This document shows positions 35,792 to 46,426 of a stretch of 64,000 nt of DNA, in pieces (within the stretch, counting starts at the first letter, position 1; each line of letters opens with the position of its first letter). Location: positions 124,001-188,000 of the forward strand of contig NZ_JYMR01000017.1 of the NCBI RefSeq assembly GCF_000938255.1. Direction: 5' to 3'. The DNA comes from Bradyrhizobium sp. LTSP849 (GTDB lineage Bacteria; Pseudomonadota; Alphaproteobacteria; Rhizobiales; Xanthobacteraceae). Below the pieces are notes generated by a model that had not been told where the DNA came from, did no database searches, and worked only from the letters and a program-made list of their open reading frames with translations. The position numbers and the translations under genes are program-made.

Positions 35792-38043
35792 TCCCCTCGC
35801 AGCGTGTCATTCTCGGTGCTGGACTTGCCATCCTCCTGATCATCACCGCCGCCTCGATCGGCCTCGACGTCAAGTCGCGGTCGGATGCGGCCTGGGTCAA
35901 CCACACCGTCGAGGTGCTGAAGAAGATCTCGGACGTGCACCTGCTGGTCCGCCGCGCCGAGAGCGCGCTACGCGGCTACGAGATCTACCGCACGGCAGGC
36001 TTCATCGACGAATTCCAGGCTGCCCGCGGCCAGATCGCACCGGCGCTCGGCGACCTCAGGCTTGCCATCCGTGACAACCCCGACCAGGTGACGCTGATGG
36101 AGGCGACCGAGCCTCTCATCCTTCGGCGCATCGAGGTCGCAGCCGAATCGCTTCGGCTGCGCACGAATGGCGATAATGAGGGCTCCAACGCGCTGAGAGA
36201 CCGCGGCGAGGGACGCGGCCTGATGGAGACGCTCACGGGAAATCTGGATCGGCTGGCCGCGGGCGAAGAGAAGCTGCGCGCCGCCCGCGAAGCGGCCTCG
36301 CGCCGGACCGGCATCGTACTGCTCGGCATCGACGTCATTGGCGCGCTGGTGATCCTGCTGCTGGTCGCCATGCTCTTGCGCGAGAGCCAGCGCACCACCG
36401 TGCAGCTCCAGAGCTCGCTGCACGAGACGCAGGCCGCCAAGGAAGTGCTCGAGGCGGCCGTCGCCGAGCGCACCGAACACCTCGTCACCGCGCATGACGA
36501 GCTGCGCCTGTCGGTCAACGTGCTCCAGAGCACGTTCCGCAGCATGGCGGAGGCGGTGCTGGTGATCGACAGCGAGGGCAACGTCCTGTTGTCCAATCCG
36601 GCTGCGGAACGGATGTTGCTGCATCGAGCAGGAATGAACCTGCGCAATCTGCGCGCCCTATCCGACGTCTTTCACGGCGACGGCGTCATGCCGCTCAAGC
36701 CGGCCGAACTGCCTTCCGCGCGCGTGCTGCGCGGCGAGAGGTTCGAGGATCTCGAGATGATCGTCCGCCCGCATGACGGCGGTCTGGCCCGACATCTCAT
36801 GATCAGTGGCCGGCCGATGCTTGACGCGCAAGGCGCGATCTCCGGCGCGGTGCTGGTCTATCACGATGCGACGGCCTCGCGCGAGACCGAGCGGCAATTG
36901 TACCAGTCGCAAAAGCTCGACTCGATCGGCAAGCTGACCGGTGGTGTCGCGCACGACTTCAACAACATGCTGACGGTGATCTCCGGCAATACCGAGACGC
37001 TGGTGGCGAGCCTGAAGCAGCAGCCCGAGCTCCAGCGCGTGGCGCGCCTGATCGACGATGCCGCCGAGCGCTGCGCCGAGCTGATCCAGCACCTGCTCTC
37101 CTTTGCCCGCAGGCAACCGTTGCAGCCGCGCAACGTCGAGATCAACGCCGCGATATCAGACATCGCAAAACTGCTGCGTCCCACTCTCGGTGAGCAGATC
37201 CAGATCGAAACCATCCTCGAACAGGGGCCGATGACGGCGCATATCGATCCGTCCAGGCTGACCAACGCCGTGCTCAACATGGCGATCAACGCCCGCGACG
37301 CGATGCCGAACGGCGGAAAGCTGCTGCTCGAGACGCACAGGGCCGTGCTGGACGAGGCGTATGCGCAGGCGAACCCTGACGTGCGGCCCGGCCCCTACGT
37401 GATGCTCGCCGTCAGCGACACCGGCACCGGCATGCCGCCGGACGTCCAGGAAAAGGCGTTCGAGCCGTTCTTCACCACCAAGGAGGTCGGCAAGGGATCG
37501 GGCCTTGGCCTCTCCATGGTCTACGGCTTCGTCAAGCAGTCCGGCGGCCACATCAAGATCTACAGCGAGCAGGGCCACGGCACCACGATCAAGCTCTATC
37601 TGCCGCCGGGCCAAGGCATGGCCGAGATCACAAGCCCCGCCGCGCCGCAAGCCGCAGGCGGCGTCGAGACCATCTTCGTCGTCGAGGACGACACGCTGGT
37701 GCGCAACTTCGTCACCGCGCAGCTCCAGAGCCTCGGCTACCAGACGGTGGCCGCCGCCGACAGCAAGGCTGCGCTGCAATTGATCGAGGCCGGCCAGGCC
37801 TTCGATCTCCTCTTCACCGACGTCGTCATCCCCGGCGGCATGAGCGGGCGCGAACTCGCCGAGGAAATCGCGAAGCGCCGGCCAGGCGTGAAGGTGCTCT
37901 ACACCTCCGGCTACACCGACAACGCCATCGTCCACCACGGCAAGCTCGACGACGGCGTGATGCTTTTGACAAAACCCTACCGTCGCAACCAGCTCGCCGA
38001 GATGATCCGCAAGGCGTTGAACGGCGGCGGGATGACGGGCTAA
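35788..38043 (+). CDS. CHASE3-PAS hybrid sensor histidine kinase
   Basis: 751 residues. TM1 ~8-27, CHASE3 sensor ~30-180 ([15 protein letters not shown]), TM2 ~186-208, coiled coil, PAS domain ~250-360 ([20 protein letters not shown]), HisKA with phospho-His in [13 protein letters not shown], HATPase ([30 protein letters not shown]) and a C-terminal receiver with Asp in [13 protein letters not shown] and Lys in [11 protein letters not shown] at 35788 overlaps the upstream stop; a start further upstream in the same frame would run through the regulator gene. It shares the CHASE3 layout with the kinase at 20590. Confidence 0.9.
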   Translation: MIPSQRVILGAGLAILLIITAASIGLDVKSRSDAAWVNHTVEVLKKISDVHLLVRRAESALRGYEIYRTAGFIDEFQAARGQIAPALGDLRLAIRDNPDQVTLMEATEPLILRRIEVAAESLRLRTNGDNEGSNALRDRGEGRGLMETLTGNLDRLAAGEEKLRAAREAASRRTGIVLLGIDVIGALVILLLVAMLLRESQRTTVQLQSSLHETQAAKEVLEAAVAERTEHLVTAHDELRLSVNVLQSTFRSMAEAVLVIDSEGNVLLSNPAAERMLLHRAGMNLRNLRALSDVFHGDGVMPLKPAELPSARVLRGERFEDLEMIVRPHDGGLARHLMISGRPMLDAQGAISGAVLVYHDATASRETERQLYQSQKLDSIGKLTGGVAHDFNNMLTVISGNTETLVASLKQQPELQRVARLIDDAAERCAELIQHLLSFARRQPLQPRNVEINAAISDIAKLLRPTLGEQIQIETILEQGPMTAHIDPSRLTNAVLNMAINARDAMPNGGKLLLETHRAVLDEAYAQANPDVRPGPYVMLAVSDTGTGMPPDVQEKAFEPFFTTKEVGKGSGLGLSMVYGFVKQSGGHIKIYSEQGHGTTIKLYLPPGQGMAEITSPAAPQAAGGVETIFVVEDDTLVRNFVTAQLQSLGYQTVAAADSKAALQLIEAGQAFDLLFTDVVIPGGMSGRELAEEIAKRRPGVKVLYTSGYTDNAIVHHGKLDDGVMLLTKPYRRNQLAEMIRKALNGGGMTG

Positions 38044-38936
38044 CGCGTCGCCAGCACCACGCCAGCGAGCGTGAAGATCAGCGCGGCGATCTGCCCCGGC
38101 CCCAGCGGCTCGTGCAGGGCGATCGCCGAGGCCCCCACGCCGATCACCGGCACCGCCATGGTGCCGATCGCGGCCACCGAGGCCGGCAGGCGCGATAGCG
38201 CGGCGAACCAGCTGACATAGGCGATGCAGAACTGCACCACCGTTGAATAGGCCACCAGCCCCCAGCCGATCGGCGTCACCAGGTCGAGATGCGAGGTCTC
38301 GATGGCAAGGCCGACGATCGCGACCGGCAGGCAGCCGAGCCCGATCTGCCAGGCCGCCGCCGTGATCGGCGGCAGGCGGATCGGGTATTTCTTCAAGAGC
38401 ACCGTGCCGAGCGCAAAGCCGGCCGCGCCGACCAGCGCCATGATGATGCCGGGGAGCTTCGCTTGGCTGGCCGCAAAGCCGTTGCCGCCCATGATCGAGG
38501 CCAATCCCGCAAAGGCCATCACCAGCGCGACGGTCCGCAGCACGGTCGGCCGCTCGCCGAGCACGGGCCAGGCGATCAGCGAGGCCCAGACCGGCATGGT
38601 GTAGGCGATCAGCGCCGCCTCGCTCGCCGGCAGCCAGAGCAGCGCCAGCCCCATCAGCACCATCCAGCCGGTGACGTTGAGGAGGCCTGCGACCAGGAGC
38701 CGCGGCCAGATCTCGGCCGGGACCTTCAGGCTGTCGCGGCGGACCAGAGCGAGCGCCGCCAGCAGCACCGCCCCGAGCACGCCGGTCACCCCGCGCAGCG
38801 TCAGCGGCGGCAGCTCGCCGAGCAGGAACTTTGTCACCGGCCAGTTGAAGCCCCAGCCCACCGAGGTGATGGCAAGGAACATCAGGCCGGCCGGTGCGAT
38901 GCGCGGCCGCAGCACCGGCTGAGTCGAATCAAGCAT
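38040..38936 (-). CDS. EamA/DMT-family transporter
   Basis: 298 residues with ten predicted helices in two EamA repeats (VGWGFNWPVTKFLLGELPPL; second repeat AALSRLPASVAAIGTMAVPVIGVGASAIALHEPLG). Drug/metabolite exporter; substrate unknown. ATG 38936 chosen because it precedes the first helix by about 20 residues. Its stop codon overlaps that of the convergent hybrid kinase. Confidence 0.88.
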   Translation of the reverse strand: MLDSTQPVLRPRIAPAGLMFLAITSVGWGFNWPVTKFLLGELPPLTLRGVTGVLGAVLLAALALVRRDSLKVPAEIWPRLLVAGLLNVTGWMVLMGLALLWLPASEAALIAYTMPVWASLIAWPVLGERPTVLRTVALVMAFAGLASIMGGNGFAASQAKLPGIIMALVGAAGFALGTVLLKKYPIRLPPITAAAWQIGLGCLPVAIVGLAIETSHLDLVTPIGWGLVAYSTVVQFCIAYVSWFAALSRLPASVAAIGTMAVPVIGVGASAIALHEPLGPGQIAALIFTLAGVVLATR

Positions 38937-39210
38937 GTGGGGTAGTCCGGCAAAATCGCGGTCAGCTTGGCGCGGATTCGCCCCCCGCACCACCACCTGA
39001 GCGGGCATGCCTGCCCTCACCTTCCGTACCCCTACGTGAGTCCCGCCGAGGCAACCCCGTAGCCCAAAAAAATACCTGCCCTGTGAACAGCGGGGTGAAG
39101 CCTCCGTATGGTCACGGGAGACAAATTTTTTTGGTTTCGAATCCTTCAGGACTCACCGATACTTGCCCCCACAACAGGCGCGGGCTTGCCCCCTGTTATC
39201 CCCCACAATC

Positions 39211-39255
39211 CACCATATTTAGTATTTGATTCAGGAACTCGCACTAGTTCTTGAC
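39211..39255. promoter_or_regulatory. Candidate NrdR box pair
   Basis: CACCATATTTAGTA (39211-39224) agrees with the NrdR box core at about 11 of 14 positions. A weaker one, CACTAGTTCTTGAC (39242-39255), starts exactly 31 bases later, the usual phasing of NrdR box pairs, and overlaps the -35 element. Confidence 0.4.
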
Positions 39256-39279
39256 GGGCGCAACGGAGAGTCCTAGCTT
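39251..39279 (+). promoter_or_regulatory. Sigma-70-like promoter for nrdJ
   Basis: TTGACG (39251-39256), 17-base spacer, TAGCTT (39274-39279). The -35 is strong, the -10 weak. It would give a leader of about 410 bases. Confidence 0.4.
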
Positions 39280-39593
39280 TCGGTCCGTTCGGCGCGAGTG
39301 TGTTTGCGTCCCGCCGGCACTCCCCCAAAGGGTCCGCAAAACATCACTCCGCCAGGCCAGACAAAGGCAGCGGGATGAGGGCTTGTCTGCCCTCGAACAG
39401 CGGATCTTCTGGGCGCCAGAACGGGCCGGCAACAGGCTCGGACGGCAAGGTTGAATATGTAGCGTTGAGGCGTTGAACGCATGTCGCGCACATCCCGTTG
39501 GGGCGGATGGGTGTGGACATGCCGGCAGAGGTGAGGTGCTCGCACCAAGCCATCGCGCCGGGAGAAACAGGGCCGGATCCACCGGCTTGAACT

Positions 39594-39630
39594 GCGAATC
39601 TTTAAGGCCAAACGGCCCGGAAGGATTCGC
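39594..39630 (+). other. Hairpin in the nrdJ leader
   Basis: gcgaatc (39594-39600) pairs with gattcgc (39624-39630), enclosing an inner ggcc-aaac-ggcc hairpin. It lies 67 bases before the nrdJ ATG. Confidence 0.45.
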
Positions 39631-39696
39631 GAAACGAAATAGCGACCCAGGCGCCTTGCGGAGGCGGTCTGGCGAAATAAAGGACGGGGCAAGACC

Positions 39697-42600
39697 ATGC
39701 GGATTGAGCGGCGCCACACCACCCAGGGACAGTCACCTTACGCCGGGATCGATTTCCGGCTGACCACGTCGGAGATCCGGAATCCCGACGGCTCGGTCGT
39801 GTTCAAAATGGACAACGTCGAGGTGCCGACCGAATGGTCGCAGGTCGCCTCCGACGTTCTTGCCCAGAAATACTTCCGCAAAGCCGGCGTCGCCGCGCGC
39901 CTGAAGAAGGTCGAGGAGGAATCCGTCCCCTCTTTCCTGTGGCGCTCCGTGCCCGACACCGAAGCCTTGGCCGCCCTGCCCGAGAAGGAGCGCTATGTCA
40001 GCGAGCTCTCGTCAAAGCAGGTGTTCGACCGTCTGGCCGGCTGCTGGACCTATTGGGGCTGGAAGGGCAAATATTTCACCTCCGACGAAGACGCGCAGAC
40101 CTTCTACGACGAGCTCCGCTACATGCTGACCAAGCAGATGGTCGCGCCGAACTCGCCGCAATGGTTCAACACCGGTCTGCACTGGGCCTATGGCATCGAC
40201 GGTCCCGGCCAGGGCCATTATTACGTCGACCCCTTCACCGGCAAGCTGACCAAGTCGAAGTCGGCCTACGAGCATCCGCAGCCGCACGCCTGCTTCATCC
40301 AGGGCGTCGGTGACGACCTCGTCAACGAGGGCGGCATCATGGACCTCTGGGTCCGCGAAGCGCGCCTGTTCAAATATGGCTCCGGCACCGGCTCCAACTT
40401 CTCGCGCCTGCGCGGCGAAGGCGAAAAGCTCTCCGGCGGCGGCCGCTCGTCGGGCCTGATGAGCTTCCTCAAGATCGGCGACCGCGCTGCGGGCGCGATC
40501 AAGTCGGGCGGCACCACCCGCCGCGCCGCCAAGATGGTCGTGGTCGACGCCGATCATCCTGATATCGAGACCTATATCGACTGGAAGGTGAAGGAGGAGC
40601 AGAAGGTTGCCGCTCTCGTCACCGGATCCAAGATCAACCAGAAGCACCTCAAGGCGGTGCTGAAGGCCTGCGTCAACTGCGAAGGCTCGGGCGACGATTG
40701 TTTTGATCCGGAGAAGAACCCTGCCCTGCGCCGGGAAATCAAGCTCGCGCGCCGCAGCCTCGTGCCTGACAACTACATCAAGCGGGTCATCCAATTTGCA
40801 AAACAGGGCTACAAGGACATCCAGTTCGACGTCTATGATACCGACTGGGATTCGGAAGCCTATCTCACGGTGTCCGGCCAGAACTCCAACAACTCGGTCT
40901 CGCTGAAGGACGATTTCCTCCGCGCGGTGGAAACCGATGGCGACTGGAATCTCGTGGGACGCACGACGAAGAAGATCACCAAGACGCTGAAGGCGCGCGA
41001 CCTCTGGGAAAAAATTGGCTACGCCGCCTGGGCGTCGGCCGACCCCGGCCTGCACTTCAACACCACCATGAACGACTGGCACACCTGCAAGGCGTCCGGC
41101 GACATCCGCGCCTCCAATCCGTGCTCGGAATACATGTTCCTGGACGACACGGCGTGCAACCTCGCCTCCGCCAACCTGCTGACGTTCTACGACATCCCGA
41201 CCAAGCGTTTCGACGTCGAGGGTTATGAGCACCTCTGCCGGCTCTGGACGCTCGTGCTCGAAATCTCCGTGATGATGGCGCAGTTCCCGTCGAAGGCGAT
41301 CGCCGAGCTCTCCTACGAGTTCCGCACGCTCGGCTTGGGCTATGCCAATATCGGCGGCCTGCTGATGACCATGGGCCTGCCCTATGACTCGAAGGAAGGC
41401 CGTGCCATCGCCGGCGCGCTGACCGCGATCATGACCGGCATCACCTACAAGACCTCGGCGGAGATGGCTTCCGAGCTCGGCACCTTCCCCGGCTACAAGA
41501 AGAACGCCGCGCACATGCTGCGCGTGATCCGCAACCACCGCCGCGCCGCCCACGGCCAGTCCAACGGTTACGAGGCGCTCTCGGTCAACCCGGTGCCGAT
41601 GGATCTGATCGCCTGCCCGCAGGCCGATATGGTCAAGCATGCGCAGGCGGCCTGGGATGCGGCGCTCGAGCTCGGCGAGAAGCACGGCTATCGCAACGCC
41701 CAGACCACGGTGATCGCGCCCACGGGCACGATCGGCCTGGTGATGGATTGCGACACCACCGGCATCGAGCCTGATTTTGCGCTGGTGAAGTTCAAGAAGC
41801 TGGCCGGTGGCGGCTACTGGAAGATCATCAACCGGGCGGTGCCGGCAGCGCTTCGCGTGCTCGGCTATCGCGAGAGCGATATCGCGGAGATCGAGGCCTA
41901 TGCCGTCGGCCACGGCTCGCTCTCCAACGCCCCCGGCATCAACGCCTCGACGCTGCGTGCCAAGGGCTTTACGGATGAAGCCATCGCCAAGGTCGAGAAG
42001 GCCCTGCCGACCGCCTTCGACATCAAGTTCGCCTTCAACAAATGGACCTTTGGCGAGGATTTCATTCGCGACCAGCTCGGCATCGGTGCCGAGGCGATCG
42101 CGGCCCCCGGCTTCGACCTGCTCCAGGCCGTCGGCTTCACCAAGCGTGAGATCGAGGCGGCCAACGTCCACATCTGTGGCGCGATGACGGTGGAAGGTGC
42201 TCCGCACCTCAAGGCCGAGCACTATCCGGTGTTCGACTGCGCCAATCCCTGCGGCAAGATCGGCAAGCGCTATCTGTCGGTCGAGAGCCACATCCGCATG
42301 ATGGCGGCGGCGCAGCCGTTCATCTCGGGCGCGATCTCCAAGACCATCAACATGCCGAACGACGCCACGGTGGAGGACTGCAAGTCCGCCTACATGCTGT
42401 CGTGGAAACTGGCGCTGAAGGCCAACGCGCTCTATCGCGACGGCTCAAAACTCTCCCAGCCGCTCAACTCGCAGCTCATCAGCGATGATGAGGACGAGGA
42501 CGATGCGGTCGAGAATCTCTACGAGAAGCCGATGGCGGCGCGCACCGCCCAGGTCTCGGAAAAGATCGTCGAAAAGCTGGTCGAGCGCATCATCGTGATG

Positions 42601-43461
42601 CGCGAGCGCGAGAAGATGCCGGATCGCCGCAAGGGCTACACCCAGAAGGCAGTCGTCGGCGGCCACAAGGTTTACTTGCGCACCGGCGAGTATGACGATG
42701 GCCGCATCGGCGAGATCTTCATCGACATGCACAAGGAAGGCGCGGCACTGCGCTCCTTCATCAACAATTTTGCCATCGCCGTCTCGCTGGGTCTCCAGTA
42801 CGGCGTGCCGCTCGACGAATATGTCGACGCCTTCACCTTCACCCGCTTCGAGCCGGCGGGACCCGTGCAGGGCAACGACAGCATCAAGTACGCGACCTCG
42901 ATCCTCGACTACGTCTTCCGCGAACTGGCTGTGAGCTATCTCAGCCGCTTCGACCTCGCCCACGTCGATCCCAGCGAGACCGGGTTCGACGTGCTCGGCA
43001 AGGGCGTCGAGGAAGGCAAGGAGCCGGACGATCACGGCCACCGCGCGTCCAAGCTGGTGTCGCGCGGCCTCACCCGCTCCCGCACCGACAACCTCGTCGT
43101 GATGCGCGGCGGCTCGGCTGCAGTTGCGCAAGGAAATGACAGCGCACCGAGCGGCGGCTCCAAGGTCACGTCACTCGCCTCCCACGGCGCAGGACGTGCC
43201 GGCGACGTCCTGGAAGGCGCAGTCGCGCTGAAGCAGGAAGTGGCCCACGACCTCTCGCCAACGGAGAAGCTCGAAGCCCTCCAGTGGAGCAAGTCCGGCA
43301 CCGCGCAGACCATGGTGCCCTCCAAGGCCGAACGCCGCGCGGAAGCCAAGGCCAAGGGCTACGAAGGCGAGATGTGCGGCGAGTGCGGCAACTTCACGCT
43401 GGTGCGGAATGGCACGTGCATGAAGTGCGATACTTGTGGAAGCACGACGGGGTGTAGCTAA
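39697..43461 (+). CDS. nrdJ: Adenosylcobalamin-dependent (class II) ribonucleotide reductase
   Basis: 1254 residues. It reduces ribonucleotides to deoxyribonucleotides using adenosylcobalamin, hence independently of oxygen. Class II features: nucleotide-binding [20 protein letters not shown], the active-site stretch [20 protein letters not shown] (Asn-Cys-Glu), and [18 protein letters not shown]. The C-terminal ~170 residues form the extended tail, ending with [20 protein letters not shown] and further Cys, a zinc-ribbon/redox tail. Length is normal for alphaproteobacterial NrdJ. A purine-rich AAAGGA lies 13 bases before the ATG. The lower-GC island begins just after the stop. Confidence 0.96.
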   Translation: MRIERRHTTQGQSPYAGIDFRLTTSEIRNPDGSVVFKMDNVEVPTEWSQVASDVLAQKYFRKAGVAARLKKVEEESVPSFLWRSVPDTEALAALPEKERYVSELSSKQVFDRLAGCWTYWGWKGKYFTSDEDAQTFYDELRYMLTKQMVAPNSPQWFNTGLHWAYGIDGPGQGHYYVDPFTGKLTKSKSAYEHPQPHACFIQGVGDDLVNEGGIMDLWVREARLFKYGSGTGSNFSRLRGEGEKLSGGGRSSGLMSFLKIGDRAAGAIKSGGTTRRAAKMVVVDADHPDIETYIDWKVKEEQKVAALVTGSKINQKHLKAVLKACVNCEGSGDDCFDPEKNPALRREIKLARRSLVPDNYIKRVIQFAKQGYKDIQFDVYDTDWDSEAYLTVSGQNSNNSVSLKDDFLRAVETDGDWNLVGRTTKKITKTLKARDLWEKIGYAAWASADPGLHFNTTMNDWHTCKASGDIRASNPCSEYMFLDDTACNLASANLLTFYDIPTKRFDVEGYEHLCRLWTLVLEISVMMAQFPSKAIAELSYEFRTLGLGYANIGGLLMTMGLPYDSKEGRAIAGALTAIMTGITYKTSAEMASELGTFPGYKKNAAHMLRVIRNHRRAAHGQSNGYEALSVNPVPMDLIACPQADMVKHAQAAWDAALELGEKHGYRNAQTTVIAPTGTIGLVMDCDTTGIEPDFALVKFKKLAGGGYWKIINRAVPAALRVLGYRESDIAEIEAYAVGHGSLSNAPGINASTLRAKGFTDEAIAKVEKALPTAFDIKFAFNKWTFGEDFIRDQLGIGAEAIAAPGFDLLQAVGFTKREIEAANVHICGAMTVEGAPHLKAEHYPVFDCANPCGKIGKRYLSVESHIRMMAAAQPFISGAISKTINMPNDATVEDCKSAYMLSWKLALKANALYRDGSKLSQPLNSQLISDDEDEDDAVENLYEKPMAARTAQVSEKIVEKLVERIIVMREREKMPDRRKGYTQKAVVGGHKVYLRTGEYDDGRIGEIFIDMHKEGAALRSFINNFAIAVSLGLQYGVPLDEYVDAFTFTRFEPAGPVQGNDSIKYATSILDYVFRELAVSYLSRFDLAHVDPSETGFDVLGKGVEEGKEPDDHGHRASKLVSRGLTRSRTDNLVVMRGGSAAVAQGNDSAPSGGSKVTSLASHGAGRAGDVLEGAVALKQEVAHDLSPTEKLEALQWSKSGTAQTMVPSKAERRAEAKAKGYEGEMCGECGNFTLVRNGTCMKCDTCGSTTGCS

Positions 43462-43618
43462 CAGTTCGGAGGTACCCTGCCCGGATTGGCGCCGAAGAAA
43501 TATCCCTAAAGCCTCTGGGATTCGACAAAGACGAGAGATTTCGCGGCGAGCTTTGGCTTCGCCGCGAAAGTACCAAGACGAACGAACCGTGCATCTCGCA
43601 TCGAAGGTGGATGGACAA

Positions 43619-44227
43619 ATGCCCGACCTGAAGAGCGTCGAATCGGTCTATTTGGTGCTGGCCTTTGTGGTTCCGGGGATGATCATCACGTTCGTCCGTG
43701 CCCAGTTTTTCACCGGCCGAATGCGCTCTCTTTCCGAAAGCATCGTTGCATATTTGGCGGTCACTGTTCTCTATTACGGACTGGCGGCCCCTGTAGTGGA
43801 ATACGTACTTTCGTTCCGAGACCCGGGCCGACAAAAGGTTTTTGCCTGGGTCGGCCTGATCGTCCTCCTACCTGCCGCAGTTGGCCTCGCACTCGGCATT
43901 CTGGGTCAGAACGACATATTCCGACGGCTCCTCCAGTTCTGTCGGATCAATCCAGTTCACGCCACGCCAGCAGCTTGGGACTACGCATTCGCTCGGTTGC
44001 GAGGCGACCATTTCGTGATGGTGACCCTTTCAGACGGGTCCACCGTCGGCGGCATCTATGGTGGTCGCTCGTTCGCATCGTCAGACCCGACCGAGCGCGA
44101 CTTGTTCCTCCAGGAAATTTACGACGTGGACGGTGGCTCTTGGCAGAAGCGAAACGAGCAGCAGGCCATCCTCATCCCGGCGAAAGAGATCAAGCACGTT
44201 CAAATCTGGAATCCTAAAGGAACATGA
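43619..44227 (+). CDS. DUF6338 membrane protein
   Basis: 202 residues. Two or three N-terminal helices (YLVLAFVVPGMIITFV, SIVAYLAVTVLYYGLAAPVV, WVGLIVLLPAAVGLALGIL) are followed by a cytoplasmic domain with HFVMVTLSDGSTVGGIYGG, SFASSDPTERDLFLQEIYD and ILIPAKEIKHVQIW, which I recognise as DUF6338. Function unknown. ATG 43619 begins the first helix and has a purine-rich AAGGTGG upstream; the frame is open further upstream but not natural. The next gene starts one base after its stop, so they form an operon. Confidence 0.78.
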   Translation: MPDLKSVESVYLVLAFVVPGMIITFVRAQFFTGRMRSLSESIVAYLAVTVLYYGLAAPVVEYVLSFRDPGRQKVFAWVGLIVLLPAAVGLALGILGQNDIFRRLLQFCRINPVHATPAAWDYAFARLRGDHFVMVTLSDGSTVGGIYGGRSFASSDPTERDLFLQEIYDVDGGSWQKRNEQQAILIPAKEIKHVQIWNPKGT

Positions 44228-44228
44228 A

Positions 44229-44408
44229 ATGTCTAAAACGAACGACGGCTATAAGCCCGCACCGACCCCCAATGTAGCGACTAAGGGATACCAACCATCC
44301 TCCGTCCATCAACCTCTCAATCCTCAAAGCGGTCACCAGCCCGCTGGCGGATCGGCGCCAGCCGTGCCGACTACCGGCAGCGGCGTCAAGCCGCCGTCGA
44401 AGCCCTGA
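44229..44408 (+). CDS. Small GYQP-repeat protein partnered with DUF6338
   Basis: 59 residues, no hydrophobic segment, rich in Pro, Gly, Ser and Thr. The motif G-Y/H-K/Q-P appears three times (GYKP, GYQP, GHQP). AAAGGA lies seven bases before ATG 44229, and the gene begins one base after the DUF6338 stop. It looks intrinsically disordered. Function unknown; the tight coupling suggests it acts with the membrane protein. Confidence 0.65.
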   Translation: MSKTNDGYKPAPTPNVATKGYQPSSVHQPLNPQSGHQPAGGSAPAVPTTGSGVKPPSKP

Positions 44409-44528
44409 TGGAGCCAAGACGTCGCTTGAAGACAGCAGGATCGCGCTGGAGATACCGCGCGAGTGGACGAGGTGAAGAATGGCGCTCGATATGAATTTCC
44501 GCGGAACTAAAGATTGGGTTGATCACCC

Positions 44529-45236
44529 TTGAAAAGAATTTCGCTAGCCTCCTACGGTGCCGCAGTGTCGACGGTCGCATTTGTCGTTTCGTTGGGAAGC
44601 CTCTATGTCGCGAAGCTCTCCTACGATTTCAGTGTCGCAAAAGAGATGCGCGAAATCCAAGAGAAACAGCCTGCCGTCGATCTGCAGATTAACCCACGCA
44701 ACGCTTCTGCTGCGACGTTCGCACTTTCGATAATCAACCGATCCGAAACAAACATCGTGCCGCTGAGCATGAGGGTCGAGCACTCTCTTGAGGCAGGCAA
44801 ACTGTATCTCTCCAGCAGTCAACAAAGTCTGGAGAAACTATAATCTACGCTTGATCTCCAATCGATGGGCACAGTTGTTCCGAAGGGCACCGCGAAACTT
44901 AGCGGAGTCTTGGCCGGAGCGACCGATGGCAAATCGGATAGCTTGACGCCCGGTCTCGAATTGCGCTTCACCGTTCGCCTTCGCTATGGTGATCAAGATG
45001 ATACTATTGGGACGGTCGATGTAGTCAGGAAGATCTTGCCAGCCGTCACCGATCGTCTCCAACCGACGCCGGACATGTTCCTCTCTGTGATCGAGGAGGC
45101 ACAGCGAAAAGCTCGCCAGAGAGAGCGTTTATATTTTATCGGTCAAATCGTTGTGGCGGTTGTCGCAATTTCTCTCGCGATGATCTTTATTCTTCATCGT
45201 TTGCGGCAAATGAGATCACCCAAAACAAAGGTCTGA
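44529..45236 (+). pseudogene. Membrane protein gene split by an in-frame stop
   Basis: Two consecutive ORFs in the same frame, 44529-44843 (104 residues) and 44865-45236 (123 residues), are separated by a single TAA at 44841-44843. Read through, they give one 235-residue protein with an N-terminal helix (AAVSTVAFVVSLGSLYVA), a beta-rich middle (VDLQINPRNASAATFALSIINRSE) and a C-terminal helix (IGQIVVAVVAISLAMIFIL). The two halves each having one helix supports a single ancestral gene. Alternatively they are two genes, the second starting at ATG 44865. Family not recognised; the start (TTG 44529) is uncertain. Confidence 0.55.
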
Positions 45237-45349
45237 GAGGCATGCTGAACTCGATTCTCGTCTGAGAACGTCGCCGGGGACTTCAGCACCCCACTTGCTG
45301 CGCTACTAACCTTCTGTGGTCTGTTTGAGGCGCTAGAGGATCGATTAGG

Positions 45350-46297
45350 ATGGCCCTCGATCACTACATCTCGCAAGTTCATCTAAGAAACTTCTATTCT
45401 CCGAAAATTGACCGGCTCTACGCTATGCGCAAGTCGGATCTGAAGACGTTCGAGCCAAGATCGCAAGATGTCTGCCGGATCGACGAGGGAAACACTAACC
45501 CATACTTGAGTGAGAGTCGGGCAATCGAACTTTTCTTGAAAAGCGTCGAGCCGAACTACAATCGGGCGGTTGAGTTGGTGCGCAAAAACGCTTGCGATCA
45601 GATGGCGATAGTCGCGATCGCAGGATTCGCCGCTTACGTCTTGGCCTGCTCGCCCGCCTCAATGCGATTCTCGTCCGATCCACTCAGGGCATCCGTTCAG
45701 ACCACCGCGGACATCTTAGAATCACAAGGTGAGATCGATACTCCACCATCGTCTCTTGGATACAAAAGCTTTTCGGAGATGATGGCAAAAGGCGCCGTGA
45801 CGATCGATATTGATCCGATGTTTCCACAGGCGCTCGCCGTTCAATCCATCTTAAGCTGGCTCTCGATCTTCGGTAACTCGCGTTGGGATATCTTGCTCAA
45901 CGAGCATGCTGATGCACCATTTTTTACAAGCGATTTTCCGATTGGATTCGAACAGGGACAGGACCCTCGCACAGTCAACAAGGTGGTACCTCTCACTCCG
46001 GCAGTGGCGGTGCGAATCCTTCCGGACGCTTCTCTCTCCGGTGCGCCGCGCGATTTTTCCTTCGCAAAGCTGCGCACTAGGACATGTCGTCCGGCCCGCT
46101 CAGAGGTTGTGGCGCTAAATAGACTACTAGTCCGTTGCGCGGAAAATACCGTCTTCTTCCGCGACGAACTTCCGTGGGTCTACAAATTCATAAAGGACAA
46201 TCGCAACTACAGGGTTGAAGGAAAAACTGAACGCATAAGCACCGGAAACGGCTATTTTCACCTGTCGACTCAGCGCGTCGCACAGATCGAGCGGTAA
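45350..46297 (+). CDS. DUF4238-family protein
   Basis: 315 residues. The N-terminus ALDHYISQVHLRNFYS is the hallmark of DUF4238 (usual form HY-PQ-LRNF), followed by VCRIDEGNTNPY and the later PFFTSDFPIGF and PLTPAVAVRILPD. No catalytic function has been assigned to the family that I know of. GC is clearly low here: 24 of 60 bases at 45361-45420 by my count. AGAGGA lies ten bases before the ATG. Confidence 0.8.
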   Translation: MALDHYISQVHLRNFYSPKIDRLYAMRKSDLKTFEPRSQDVCRIDEGNTNPYLSESRAIELFLKSVEPNYNRAVELVRKNACDQMAIVAIAGFAAYVLACSPASMRFSSDPLRASVQTTADILESQGEIDTPPSSLGYKSFSEMMAKGAVTIDIDPMFPQALAVQSILSWLSIFGNSRWDILLNEHADAPFFTSDFPIGFEQGQDPRTVNKVVPLTPAVAVRILPDASLSGAPRDFSFAKLRTRTCRPARSEVVALNRLLVRCAENTVFFRDELPWVYKFIKDNRNYRVEGKTERISTGNGYFHLSTQRVAQIER

Positions 46298-46426
46298 TGC
46301 ATCGTTGTGCCTTCGCTTCATCGATCCCTTCCGCCGAAATTGCCTTTGCGGTCGAGCCCTTCCCTCCTAAACTCCCAACCCCACCGGCATGGGTTCCGAC
46401 GGGCCTGGTAGAAGCGGAGTCAGATC

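Larger units (their letters stand above)
38937..39696. other. Long gene-free region and nrdJ leader
   Basis: 760 bases. 38937-39200 has no visible gene. 39211-39279 carries candidate NrdR boxes and a promoter. 39286-39696 would be a ~410-base transcribed leader, GC-rich with several hairpins, including one at 39594-39630. I looked for a cobalamin riboswitch (B12 box) and did not find one. The antisense frame 39244-39717 is not protein-like. Confidence 0.55.

Noticed and set aside
39120..39150. tRNA-like ggtttcgaatcc word
   Set aside because: It resembles a T-arm, but no acceptor, anticodon or D-arm can be paired around it.
39250..39696. Cobalamin riboswitch before nrdJ
   Set aside because: I looked for the GCCACTG-type B12 box and the conserved core on both strands and did not find them; an Rfam scan would be decisive.
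39244..39717. 157-residue minus-strand frame in the nrdJ leader
   Set aside because: Pro/Ser/Arg-rich, no RBS, and overlaps the promoter and start of nrdJ.
40012..42291. 759-residue open frame antisense to nrdJ
   Set aside because: It mirrors the codon structure of a clear nrdJ coding frame in high-GC DNA, is rich in Arg/Ala/His/Val with no domain, and has no RBS.
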